Assembly (NCBI GenBank): GCA_964528645.1
Contig: CAZGSR010000003.1
Location: 1 to 64,000 of the forward strand
Reading direction: 5' to 3'
Source: UBA5734 sp964528645
Lineage (GTDB): Bacteria; Bacillota; Clostridia; Saccharofermentanales; UBA5734
Length of the DNA stretch: 64,000 nucleotides
This document shows, piece by piece, positions 34,333 through 42,923 of this stretch (positions within the stretch are counted from its first letter, which is position 1; each line of letters starts with the position of its first letter). Position numbers and translations under genes: made by a program. Below the pieces are notes generated by a model. It did no database searches, was not told the origin of the DNA, and worked only from the letters and a program-made list of their open reading frames with translations.

Positions 34333-36288
34333 TTAGTAAATCATCCGGATCAAGGTCAGTGCACTGTATGTCAGGGCTAAACCGGAAAAACCAGCTACGC
34401 GATGGGTGAAAAACGGGTCTTTAATGAATTTGACTGGGCTTTTGATCAAAAGAAACGGCAGGATAAATAAGGGGATGAAGTAGCGACCCTGTACGCCCAG
34501 CATCAGGGAACCGCCGATTTCATTGACATCATCATAGATGTACAGGCCGATGAAGATGGCCGCAACGGTTCCCCCTAGAGCCAGCAAGATCAAAATCTTT
34601 TGCAGAAGATTGATTTGCATCGATTCATCATGGTCGACCAGCCCAATCCAGACCAGGAAAATCGGGATGGCAAAGACCAGAAAACCGAGTGAATAGGTCA
34701 GCCAGCCTAAGGTATTGAGCCAGACCATGTATTGAACCGCATTTTGGCTCAGGGTATGGAGGAAGATTCGGACTGTTGGGATCAAATTATGCAGAACAAA
34801 AGTCAGCTGGTCCGGGTAAACAGGGTTTCCTTCTGCCAGCATCAACCGCTTACTGAAGAAGGCAAAAAGTAGGCCAGCGGCCGAGATGGTGATGCCGAGG
34901 AAAACCAGGATACGCATGATGCGGGCGGAAAGTCGCTGGTACTTTGCCATAGGAATGATGAAGATCAGCAAGGCAACTGGAAGATAGGCTGGTTTGGCCA
35001 AATACACAATGTAGAGGAGAAAGCTGGGCAGGATCAGCTGAAAGAAGCAGATTTTTTTAGCTTGCATGGTCAATTGAATGATTAAAGCGATGAAGAGAAA
35101 AAGAAAACCATTGATGATGGCATCTGCAGAGATAGAACTGGCCTGATAGATTGACATTGGCAGCAAGCCTACAGCAAGCATGAAACTTTTAAAAACTGGA
35201 AGGATCTTGATACTTAGGTAGGTCAAGCAGATATAGGTTAGCAGATTGAATATTCTTGCCAAGGATAGCATGTTGAATTCGTTCAAATCCCAGACACGAC
35301 CAAGATAAAGACCTAAGCCCTGGGGTACATAGACCAGTGATGAATATTTTGCTTTGTAGCGGTAGTCATAATTTTTGCCGATGTCACTGGAAAATTTGTC
35401 AGCCAACATGCTGCTAATCCTGGAAAGACCTAGATTCAAATGCGGTTCTATGATTGTATCATCATAGATTTCAAAATTGTCCGGCATTTGGATACTAATG
35501 TCATTCACCTTACCCAGCAATGGCTTGTAATTGCCATAAGAGACATCAAAAGCCCGCAAAATATGGTCGCCGCTGTCAGGCTCCTGGCCACTGGGGACGA
35601 TGAAGGTCATGACCAGGCCACTTAAGAGGGCCAGAACCAGGAAGTATTGCTCCGGTCTGAGGGAAATGTACTTTTGGAAAAACAGCAGGTACAGGGACAC
35701 CGCCAGCAAGAGCATGGTCAGCAAGGCAAAACTCAGAAACAAATTATTCGTGTATTCGACTTTGAAAATCAGACGGCCTTTCACTTGGCTCCCATCAATG
35801 AACATGGTTTCATCATAATTACCAACATTGGTTTTGACTTGGAGTTTGGGTCCAGCACCTTCGCTTGAGATCTTGAGGTTGTATTCTGTCAGTGCAAACG
35901 ATTCTGTGTCTGGAAATGAGAATTCAACCGTTGCCGCCTGGTTAATGGATGTTGCGACCTGGGTCCCTTGGCCAATCCTTTCTCCTGATGCAGTCTTGTA
36001 TAAGCTGACAGTGACCGGAACCTCAAATTCACTCTCTTCCGAGTAAACAGTCAGTGAAATCGAACGAATCGCTTCATTGGCGAAAAAATGCTGCTCGATG
36101 GTGTGTCCGGTGAGGTTGTCCATGTCTATCTCAGCTTTTGGATTGATGTAGTGGATCGAATTGGACGATGTGAAAACAGACTGGTTCAAGAACAAGGTGA
36201 CGCCCAAAATTGCCAGGATTGCCAGCCATTTAAAGCCTGGCTTTTCCAGTAGTCTGGTCCACTTCTTCTCGGTCACTTGATTAACCAT
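34333..36288 (-). CDS. DUF2142 family membrane protein, putative GT-C-type glycosyltransferase
   Basis: This is a 651-residue protein with an N-terminal helix (about 20-37), an external beta-domain (45-180) and some eleven further membrane helices. The first loop after helix 3 has FIVPSGQEPDSGDHILRAFD, the acidic loop signature expected for a GT-C-like enzyme, and DYRYKAKYSSLVYVPQGLG follows. DUF2142 proteins are common in capsule loci but not biochemically defined. It is a paralogue of 46879-48816 by architecture. It overlaps the RgpF-type gene by 8 nt and leads directly to the small membrane protein and the DPM1-like GT2. Confidence 0.8.
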   Translation of the reverse strand: MVNQVTEKKWTRLLEKPGFKWLAILAILGVTLFLNQSVFTSSNSIHYINPKAEIDMDNLTGHTIEQHFFANEAIRSISLTVYSEESEFEVPVTVSLYKTASGERIGQGTQVATSINQAATVEFSFPDTESFALTEYNLKISSEGAGPKLQVKTNVGNYDETMFIDGSQVKGRLIFKVEYTNNLFLSFALLTMLLLAVSLYLLFFQKYISLRPEQYFLVLALLSGLVMTFIVPSGQEPDSGDHILRAFDVSYGNYKPLLGKVNDISIQMPDNFEIYDDTIIEPHLNLGLSRISSMLADKFSSDIGKNYDYRYKAKYSSLVYVPQGLGLYLGRVWDLNEFNMLSLARIFNLLTYICLTYLSIKILPVFKSFMLAVGLLPMSIYQASSISADAIINGFLFLFIALIIQLTMQAKKICFFQLILPSFLLYIVYLAKPAYLPVALLIFIIPMAKYQRLSARIMRILVFLGITISAAGLLFAFFSKRLMLAEGNPVYPDQLTFVLHNLIPTVRIFLHTLSQNAVQYMVWLNTLGWLTYSLGFLVFAIPIFLVWIGLVDHDESMQINLLQKILILLALGGTVAAIFIGLYIYDDVNEIGGSLMLGVQGRYFIPLFILPFLLIKSPVKFIKDPFFTHRVAGFSGLALTYSALTLIRMIY

Positions 36289-38260
36289 GCAGTTTCCTTA
36301 CCTTGAATATTTGTTTCATCTTTGCCTTGTAGCGTCTGTAGAGGAGTCTGAGTCGTACATCCAAGGTTGATTCATAAAAGGACTGCAATTTATCATACTC
36401 AATCCTCAAATGTTCGATGTGCTCGAGGCGTTCGCCGGCGATGCCGACCCATTTGGGGGCGTCGTAGAATTTCTGGTGATAGATGGCGTTCATCAGGGTG
36501 AAGGGGCCGCGGATCGAAAAATCGAAGCCGCTCTTGTTGTAGGATGAGACGTAGTGGCGCAGGTTGGTGTATTCGAGACGGGCCAGGTCGTCGGCCATGA
36601 CAACGCCGGTGTAGTAGCCGGCCTGCTGGGCGACGAAGGGGTAGATCCGCTCGAGCGCGTGGGAGACCGAACCGTCATCGGGCAGCGGTTCCTCGGGGAA
36701 ATCTGTGTAGTCCATCTGGTTATCAAAGTGCGCCAGGAGTGCGGCGGTACGAAACCAGAAAAAGGAGCCCAGTGGGGCGATCACTCGCTTGTTTTCTGAG
36801 ATCGGCACGGTCAGGCCCATTTTCCGGGCCAGGATGCGGGTGTTGTCGAAATTCCAGGACCATTCGTCGCCGAGGCTGAAGAAATAATACGAGTGGTTCG
36901 GCTCCGGAGGCACAAGAAGACCGAGGCGCGGATTCTCGGCGAAGGTGCGGAGGATATTGGCGACGTAGTCCGGGCTGGAGAGCATGTTCTGCAGGCATTT
37001 CCAGGCAAAGCTCTCGCCGATTGAGCCAGGCTTGACTTGGCCGGATTTCTTGTCATGAACGAAGCAGACATAGTCGTACTGAGGGATGACATCGCGCATG
37101 CCCACCATCAAACTGGAGACGTCGCGGCCGCGGTTATTGGTGACGCGGACCTCGAGCTTGCCCTCAGTGACACCGGCAAAGCGTTCCAGGATGACCTGCT
37201 TCTTCTCTTCCGTATTGGTCGAGATGTAGATGTCGGCATGGGCCGGCATCGCAGCGGCGTACTGGGCCATTTCATCGACCAGGTCGGGGAAAAACAGATG
37301 CATGACCAGGGCGATGCGCGGACTGGCAGAGTTGCTAAACTGGGCCGTCGTTGCGACCGGATTTTTTGTCTGCAGGATGTAGTTCAGGTGCAGATTTTTC
37401 GCCAGGTCATCGAGGTGGCAAGTCCGGAGCAGGTTGTCCCAGATCAGGCCGGTGTCAAAGCTGGACTGCTGTTCGAGCCAGTTCATCAGTTCGAAAGCCG
37501 GCTGGCCGGTCGTATGGAACAGGATGTCGTCGTAGTCCTGGAAAAAAGTCCGCCGCTTGACGATCGGACAATTGAGGTCAGCCACCATTTTCTGATGGTA
37601 ATAGAGGATCGGGTTGGGATTGAGCGTTTCCAGCTCCGATGAATCAACCAGGGTATCCCATCGGAAGCCGAGATCGGCAAAATGGCGCGTAAAAAAGGTC
37701 TCGTGGCGGCCGACGGCATCGTTGTAGCCCGGCATCGCGGGCAGGTTGTCCCAGTAGGACTGGAACGCCTCGCTCTGGACAAAGCTTTTGCGGAAGCCGA
37801 CGAAATAGGACTGGACATGGACCGGAGTGAAGCCGTAGGCATTGCGGCCGGTCGGGTCGTTCTCATGTTCGCCATGGCGGGTCAGGCCCCAGAAATCGAT
37901 GTCGCGCGCAGCCATGGTGGCAAAGACGTCGAGGAATGGATACAGGGGGCCAAAGACGGTGTTATTGGCGAGGATGATTTCATCGTAGGTAGCCAGGTCG
38001 GCCCACCCGATCGAGTCGAGGCCGGTTTTGTAGCCCCAGATATCAAAGCCCTGGTTCTCACGCACGATGACCTGAGGCGTAATGGCGAGAAGTTTCTGCT
38101 TCTCCTCGACCAGGATCTGGCCATTGACGACAACAACAAGCGCCTCAAGGTTTTCCTTGAGATCGTTCAGGAAGTATGGGACGTAGCGGTCGACGATCCC
38201 GTCGGCGTCGTAGAAAGAATAAATTCCGAGACGCCTGGCACCGGTCGGCAAGACGGACAT
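36281..38260 (-). CDS. RgpF-like rhamnan synthesis family protein
   Basis: The 659-residue protein has two RgpF-type modules. The first (1-270) begins RLGIYSFYDADGIVDRYVPY and has LVVVVNGQ, VIVRENQGFDIWGYKTGL and DEIILANNTVFGPLYPF; the second (about 310-560) has RIALVMHLFFPDLVDEMAQY, ADIYISTNTEEKK, EVRVTNNRGRDVSSLMVGM and YVCFVHDKKSG. This is the RgpF / rhamnan-synthesis F domain, proposed to act as a glycosyltransferase in rhamnose-rich polysaccharides. The C-terminal 60 residues are basic and probably peripheral to the membrane. It has a strong AGGAGG-like ribosome site before its ATG and 57 nt of spacer to the GT4 gene upstream. Confidence 0.88.
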   Translation of the reverse strand: MSVLPTGARRLGIYSFYDADGIVDRYVPYFLNDLKENLEALVVVVNGQILVEEKQKLLAITPQVIVRENQGFDIWGYKTGLDSIGWADLATYDEIILANNTVFGPLYPFLDVFATMAARDIDFWGLTRHGEHENDPTGRNAYGFTPVHVQSYFVGFRKSFVQSEAFQSYWDNLPAMPGYNDAVGRHETFFTRHFADLGFRWDTLVDSSELETLNPNPILYYHQKMVADLNCPIVKRRTFFQDYDDILFHTTGQPAFELMNWLEQQSSFDTGLIWDNLLRTCHLDDLAKNLHLNYILQTKNPVATTAQFSNSASPRIALVMHLFFPDLVDEMAQYAAAMPAHADIYISTNTEEKKQVILERFAGVTEGKLEVRVTNNRGRDVSSLMVGMRDVIPQYDYVCFVHDKKSGQVKPGSIGESFAWKCLQNMLSSPDYVANILRTFAENPRLGLLVPPEPNHSYYFFSLGDEWSWNFDNTRILARKMGLTVPISENKRVIAPLGSFFWFRTAALLAHFDNQMDYTDFPEEPLPDDGSVSHALERIYPFVAQQAGYYTGVVMADDLARLEYTNLRHYVSSYNKSGFDFSIRGPFTLMNAIYHQKFYDAPKWVGIAGERLEHIEHLRIEYDKLQSFYESTLDVRLRLLYRRYKAKMKQIFKVRKLHG

Positions 38261-38317
38261 GACTCCTCCTGTGGGGTGGTCTGGGCTCTAAAAACTTTCC
38301 TTATTCTATCACACTGG

Positions 38318-39511
38318 TCAAGGCTTGTTGACGGTCTGGGTGATGGCATCGTATGCGCGCTCGATGGACTGCCAGTTCGCAGCCGGGCTGTAGGTAGCCA
38401 GCGCGGTCTCGCGGGCCTGGGCCAGGATCGGTTTCTGGGCCGCACGATCGAGATAGATGGCCTTGATCGTGTCGTACCATTGGCCCTGCTGGCAGAGGTA
38501 GCCGTTCTGGCCCGTCTGGATCGCGTTTTTGAAGGCGAAAGTCGGCGTGGCCACGGTCAGGGTTTCGACCAGGGCGGCCTCAAAAAACTTCAACTCAGAC
38601 TTGCACTGCGTGAAATCGTTCGGGTAGAGCGGCGCGATGTTGACATCGACCTCGGCGATCAGGCGCTGCAGAGTCAGGAAATCGACGAATTCGTGGAAGT
38701 GGATCCGGCCCTGGTCAGCATAGGCCTGCAGGCGCGGGGCGAAATTCATATAGCCGGCGACCAGGATCTGGATATCGGGGAATTCGTCAAGCAAATCGCA
38801 CAGTTCATCGGCGATGCTGTGCAGATCGAAATAATGCGAGGGCGAGCCGCTGAAATAGCCGATCATGAACGGTTTCTGGTCCGCGGCCTGGCGCTTTTCC
38901 AACAGGCAAGTGGCGGAAAAATCGACCTGCTCGTGATTGAGGAAATTGCGGATTACATGGACAGGCTTGTGAAACTGGTCCTTCAGAAACTGGCCAAGAT
39001 AGTCATTGGTCGTGATAATCGCGTCGGCCAGCTGGGCGGAAAGCTGGACCCGGGCAGCATAGGAGAACCAGAAATTCAGCTCTGCATCGGTGCGCTGGTC
39101 GATGTTCTGGACATTGGCCAGGGCAGGCACATGTGCCAGATCGAAGACGAGGTCATCGGTGTCGAAGGCGATCGGGATGCCCTGGGTGCGGACCGCCGTG
39201 ATCAGGGTTTCCAGAGCAAAGGTCCAGCGGAAGCGGGCGATCGTGACCAGCTGGCAGCGCAGAACGGTGTCCCGGATCTGGTCGAGTTCGTCGGCGAAGA
39301 AAAAGGCTGCGCGCCAGCGGGCACTCGCTTCGAGCGCCTGCGCCATGTTGTAGACCCGGTAGCGGAAGGTTGAGGAGTCCGGCTTCTCGTAAAGGAAGAC
39401 ATTGACCTGATAGCCGGCAGCCAGATGGCTGTCCAGCTTGTGCAGGCGCTGCTCGAGGGCTTGTTTCCACGGCTCAACCGGGAAATAGTTTTTGGCTTTC
39501 AGAGGCTTCAT
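38318..39511 (-). CDS. Family 4-like glycosyltransferase
   Basis: The 397-residue protein has a GT-B outline. Residues 38-60 contain VFLYEKPDSSTFRYRVYNMA, a feature of a subgroup of bacterial GT4 proteins ('pxxSTFRYRvyN'), then IPIAFDTDDLVFDL, FMIGYFSGSPSHYFDL and ELKFFEAALVETLTVATPTF, where the last Glu-rich block corresponds to EX7E. It starts in translational overlap with the gene at 39508. The donor is unknown. It is the first transferase after the ABC exporter and likely works on the exported polymer. Confidence 0.82.
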   Translation of the reverse strand: MKPLKAKNYFPVEPWKQALEQRLHKLDSHLAAGYQVNVFLYEKPDSSTFRYRVYNMAQALEASARWRAAFFFADELDQIRDTVLRCQLVTIARFRWTFALETLITAVRTQGIPIAFDTDDLVFDLAHVPALANVQNIDQRTDAELNFWFSYAARVQLSAQLADAIITTNDYLGQFLKDQFHKPVHVIRNFLNHEQVDFSATCLLEKRQAADQKPFMIGYFSGSPSHYFDLHSIADELCDLLDEFPDIQILVAGYMNFAPRLQAYADQGRIHFHEFVDFLTLQRLIAEVDVNIAPLYPNDFTQCKSELKFFEAALVETLTVATPTFAFKNAIQTGQNGYLCQQGQWYDTIKAIYLDRAAQKPILAQARETALATYSPAANWQSIERAYDAITQTVNKP

Positions 39512-40320
39512 GGCTGGCCTCCCGTGGGCAAATGCCGGAGCATGGCTTCGAGCTGGGAGTGCCAGTTCGTTTGTCCGGGATCGATGATCCGGCGCTGGCC
39601 TTCTGGAAGCATCAAGGCCAGGGCCTGGTCAGCGGCCCGGGTCAGGGACAGCGCGATTTCGCGAGTCCCGATTTCGATCCGGAAAGGCGAACGGGATGAC
39701 TGTGACAGGCTCAGGCTGTGAAAGACAAAGTCGACGGTCTGGGGCTGGCCTGCGTCGGGCAGAGCGATGCTGGCCAGGCAGTCCCGGGCTGTGAGTGCCG
39801 GATCGAGGCTGATGACACGCAAGGCCAGCTGCTGCTGGGCGGCAAGCTGGGCCATAGGGGTGATCATGGCAGTCAGGTGGGCCGGGGTCAGGTGCTGGCT
39901 GACCAGGAGATTGAGCCGGATCTGACCGGATGGGCTTCTGAAATACTGCAGCTGGGGCAAGTCGGTGTCAAAGTTGTCAGGGTGTTTTGCGACTGCCGTG
40001 CTGGTTGCAATTGCCAGTGGCTGGCTGGTCTTGCGGTTTTTCAGCCCCTTCAGCTTGTCCTTGCCCAGGGTCAGGACCTTGAAGGCGGCGCGGATCGGCC
40101 AGGCCAGTTTCCAGCTGGTCGAGTGGACAATGTCGAGGTAGAGGTGCTCGAACTGTGCAGCCTGATCGCGCAAAACCTGGTTTTCCTCGGCCTGCTGCTG
40201 GATCAGAGTGACCAGGTCTTCCCTGCTGGCCTGCTGCAGCGGATCGGCGAGGGGCGCCGGGTCCTTTGCCTGGTGCTTCAAGTTTGGCATGTCGTGTCTG
40301 TCCATGGCCGATACACTCAT
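39508..40320 (-). CDS. Uncharacterised protein with N-terminal coiled coil, glycan-locus associated
   Basis: From ATG 40320 (overlapping the ATPase stop as ATGA) the product has 270 residues. Residues 25-65 are rich in Glu, Gln and Leu and look like a coiled coil (LVTLIQQQAEENQVLRDQAA). STSWKLAWPIRAAFK follows near 71-85; this 'S.SW+ATxPLR' type segment is common just before or after glycosyltransferase domains. The rest has no recognisable catalytic motif. A longer in-frame start at 40497 would run through the ATPase gene and has an implausible Arg/Asp-rich N-terminus. It may be a truncated or accessory piece of a multidomain transferase. Confidence 0.65.
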   Translation of the reverse strand: MSVSAMDRHDMPNLKHQAKDPAPLADPLQQASREDLVTLIQQQAEENQVLRDQAAQFEHLYLDIVHSTSWKLAWPIRAAFKVLTLGKDKLKGLKNRKTSQPLAIATSTAVAKHPDNFDTDLPQLQYFRSPSGQIRLNLLVSQHLTPAHLTAMITPMAQLAAQQQLALRVISLDPALTARDCLASIALPDAGQPQTVDFVFHSLSLSQSSRSPFRIEIGTREIALSLTRAADQALALMLPEGQRRIIDPGQTNWHSQLEAMLRHLPTGGQP

Positions 40321-41051
40321 GCCTGGGGATGCGTCATGTACGCATCGGTCACTGGCTGCATCTCGCCGATCATCTTGATGTGGCCTTTTTCCAGCCACAT
40401 CACGTGCTTGCAGAGGCGGCGGATCTGATCGATCGCGTGGGAAACGATGATGACGGTCGTACCGCCGGACATCATCTCGCGGATCCGCTTCTCGCATTTT
40501 TCCTGGAACAGGTAGTCGCCGACGGCGAGGATTTCGTCGACGATCAGGATCTCCGGACTGGTCAAGGTGGCGACGGCAAAGCCAATCCGGGCAACCATGC
40601 CGGAGGAGTAGTTTTTCATCGGGACGTCAATGAACTCGGCCATTTCCGAGAATTCGACGATCTCGTCGAAGCGGGAGCGGATGAAATCGTGCGAATGGCC
40701 GAGCACGGCTCCGTTGAGAAAAATGTTTTCACGCGCGGTCAGTTCGAGGTCAAAACCGGCACCGAGCTCGATCAGGGGCGCGATCGTGCCTTGGATCTTG
40801 ACTGAGCCGGTGGTCGGTTTGAGGATGCCGGAGATGATCTTGAGGAGGGTGCTTTTGCCGGAGCCGTTGAGACCGACGATGCCGAAGACATCGCCGCGCT
40901 CGATCGTAAACGTGACGTCGTGCAAGGCCTGGAAATCCTCATACACGAGCTGGCGTTTCAGGGCCAGGACCACGTACTCCTTGAGGTTGTGCACGCGGTG
41001 CTTGCTCATGTTGAAATGCATGTTGACATGGTTGACTTCGATAATGGTCAT
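40317..41051 (-). CDS. Polysaccharide ABC transporter ATPase (Wzt/TagH-like)
   Basis: This 244-residue ATPase has Walker A VGLNGSGKSTLLKIISGI, signature NYSSGMVARIGFAVA, Walker B PEILIVDEILAVGD and the H-loop VIIVSHAIDQI. It ends after the ATPase domain and lacks the extra carbohydrate-binding domain of O9a-type Wzt proteins, as in CPS/TagH short forms. It forms a heteromeric exporter with the permease encoded 19 nt upstream and should export a complete glycan chain from the cytoplasm. Its stop overlaps the start of the gene at 39508. Confidence 0.92.
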   Translation of the reverse strand: MTIIEVNHVNMHFNMSKHRVHNLKEYVVLALKRQLVYEDFQALHDVTFTIERGDVFGIVGLNGSGKSTLLKIISGILKPTTGSVKIQGTIAPLIELGAGFDLELTARENIFLNGAVLGHSHDFIRSRFDEIVEFSEMAEFIDVPMKNYSSGMVARIGFAVATLTSPEILIVDEILAVGDYLFQEKCEKRIREMMSGGTTVIIVSHAIDQIRRLCKHVMWLEKGHIKMIGEMQPVTDAYMTHPQA

Positions 41052-41069
41052 CGTTGCCTCGCTTTGCGA

Positions 41070-41846
41070 TCAGATGAAAAGAATGAAGCGGTCCTGGTTC
41101 TTTTTAAAGACGAACAGACCGATGGCCAGTGACACGAGCGCCACGACAGCGCAAATCAGATTGGTGGCAAGTCCGGGGACCGTGCCGTACATCGTGACCT
41201 GGCGGAAATAGTCGACATAATAGAACATCGGGTTGAATTGCATGGCGAATTGCATTTTGGCCGGCAGGGCGTCGTAGGGGTAGACGATCGGGGTCAGGTA
41301 GGTCCAGGCGGTCAGGACGACGCCATAGAGGTGGATGATGTCGCGGAAATAGACCGCCCAGCTCGAGAGGACGAGGCCAATCCCGATCGCAAAAACCAGC
41401 AGGTAGAGCGAGGGGACAAAAAATAGCAGTGCACTCCAGTGCAGCGGCACACCGAGGATCAGGTAGATCAGGACGACCGCGATCAGGGAGAAGAGGAAAT
41501 TGACGAAGGCAAACAAGGCCTTCTCCAGCGGAAAAATGTATTTTGGGATGTAGACCTTCTTGATCAGGGACGATGCCTGAAGGACCGAAGACATGCCGGT
41601 GATCGTGGCCTCGGAGAAGAAGTTGAACATGACGGCACCGGACAGGTAGTAGATCGGGAAATTCTCGATCTTGACCCGGAAGATGTTTTCAAACACAGCC
41701 GTGATGACGAGCATCATCAGGAGCGGGTTCAGGACACTCCAGAGGATGCCGAGGATCGATTTGCGGTACTTGATCCGGATGTCCTTGAGGATCAGGTCGT
41801 GGAGCAGGAAGCGGTATTTCAGGAAGACCTCAATCTGGCCTCTCAT
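41070..41846 (-). CDS. Polysaccharide ABC transporter permease (Wzm/TagG-like)
   Basis: The 258-residue ABC-2 permease has six predicted helices, with the pattern FLLHDLILKDIRIKYRKSIL near the start (conserved in Wzm/TagG/KpsM), IYYLSGAVMFNFF, and LTPIVYPYDALPAKMQFAMQ followed by NPMFYYVDYFRQ. It pairs with the ATPase gene at 40317-41051. Together they move undecaprenyl-linked polymer across the membrane. It overlaps the UDP-glucuronate epimerase stop by 4 nt, so precursor supply and export share a transcript. Confidence 0.92.
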   Translation of the reverse strand: MRGQIEVFLKYRFLLHDLILKDIRIKYRKSILGILWSVLNPLLMMLVITAVFENIFRVKIENFPIYYLSGAVMFNFFSEATITGMSSVLQASSLIKKVYIPKYIFPLEKALFAFVNFLFSLIAVVLIYLILGVPLHWSALLFFVPSLYLLVFAIGIGLVLSSWAVYFRDIIHLYGVVLTAWTYLTPIVYPYDALPAKMQFAMQFNPMFYYVDYFRQVTMYGTVPGLATNLICAVVALVSLAIGLFVFKKNQDRFILFI

Positions 41847-42892
41847 GCGTGTTTGGGCTCCTTGTAATACGCCTTGTACCAGCTGACGAAGGCGGCGAGA
41901 CCGTCTTCGATCGAGGTCTGGGGCTTGAAATCGATGTCGCGGGCCAGGTCGGAGACGTCAGCATAGGTGCGCGGCACATCACCGGCCTGCATCGGCAGGT
42001 ATTCTTTGTTGGCGACCTGGCCGATCGCCTTTTCCAGGACCTCAATAAAATAGCCGAGCTTCTCCGGGTTGTTGTTGCCGATGTTGTAGATCTTATAAGG
42101 AGCCGAGCTACTCGACAGATCGCCGTCAGCCTCGGTCCAGGCCGGATTGGGCTGGGGGATTTTTGCCGTCAGGCGGGCGATCGCAGCCACGATGTCATCG
42201 ACATAGGTGAAGTCGCGTTCCATCTGGCCGTGGTTGAAGACCTTGATAGTTTTGCCGGCCAGAATATCGCGGGTAAAGGAAAAGTACGCCATGTCCGGCC
42301 GGCCCCACGGTCCATAGACGGTGAAAAACCTCAGGCCGGTGGTCGGAATGCCATAGAGATGGCTGTAGGTGTGGGCCATCAGCTCGTTGGCTTTTTTCGT
42401 CGCGGCATAGAGGCTGACGGGATGGTCGACGTTGTGATTGGTCGAAAAAGGCACGATGGTATTGCCGCCGTAGACCGAGCTGGAGGATGCATAGAGCAGA
42501 TGGCGGACCGGAAAGTGGCGGCAGGCCTCGAGGATGTTGAGGAAACCGGCCAGATTCGAGTCGAGGTAAGCATAAGGGTTCTCAATCGAATAGCGCACAC
42601 CGGCCTGGGCCGCAAGGTGGACGACATAGTCGGGGCGCAGGCGGCGGAACAGCTGGTCGAGCTCGTCCTTATCCTTAAGATCGATCCTTGAGAACTGGAA
42701 GGCCGGGTAATGGGCCAGGTTGTCGAGTCGGTCCCTTTTCAGCTGCGGATCGTAGTAGTCATTCAGGTTATCGAGGCCGTATACGGCGTAGCCCTGCTCC
42801 AGCCAGTAACGGCTGAGATGGTAGCCGATGAAACCGGCAGCACCGGTGACGAGGATCTTGGCGGTGGATTCAAGTTTCTGGGTGAATGCCAT
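41843..42892 (-). CDS. UDP-glucuronate 4-epimerase (CapI/LspL type)
   Basis: This 349-residue extended SDR has ILVTGAAGFIGYHLSRY near residues 13-29 (GxxGxxG), GLDNLNDYYDPQLKRDRL, the active-site ASSSSVYGG and YAATKKANELM (Tyr and Lys), and TVYGPWGRPDMAYFSF. The NDYYDxxLKxDRL segment is diagnostic of UDP-glucuronate 4-epimerases within the GalE family. It would turn UDP-glucuronate from the Ugd encoded upstream into UDP-galacturonate. The ATG at 42892 is preceded by AGGGGACATAACC; a longer frame to 42973 runs into ugd and is rejected. Confidence 0.9.
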   Translation of the reverse strand: MAFTQKLESTAKILVTGAAGFIGYHLSRYWLEQGYAVYGLDNLNDYYDPQLKRDRLDNLAHYPAFQFSRIDLKDKDELDQLFRRLRPDYVVHLAAQAGVRYSIENPYAYLDSNLAGFLNILEACRHFPVRHLLYASSSSVYGGNTIVPFSTNHNVDHPVSLYAATKKANELMAHTYSHLYGIPTTGLRFFTVYGPWGRPDMAYFSFTRDILAGKTIKVFNHGQMERDFTYVDDIVAAIARLTAKIPQPNPAWTEADGDLSSSSAPYKIYNIGNNNPEKLGYFIEVLEKAIGQVANKEYLPMQAGDVPRTYADVSDLARDIDFKPQTSIEDGLAAFVSWYKAYYKEPKHA

Positions 42893-42923
42893 GGTTATGT
42901 CCCCTATTTTCAGTCTGTCAGCT

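Noticed and set aside
38261..38317. Possible promoter before the RgpF-type gene (TTGACC and TAGAAT)
   Set aside because: The two hexamers are only 7 nt apart on the minus strand, so they cannot form one promoter.
37682..39373. A 563-codon plus-strand open frame
   Set aside because: It is antisense to the RgpF-type and GT4 genes, both with strong protein motifs; long antisense frames are usual in GC-rich coding DNA and this one has no recognisable domain.
39508..40497. Longer 329-residue form of the coiled-coil protein
   Set aside because: The added N-terminus lies in the ATPase gene and is Arg/Asp-rich; ATGA coupling at 40320 is the better start.
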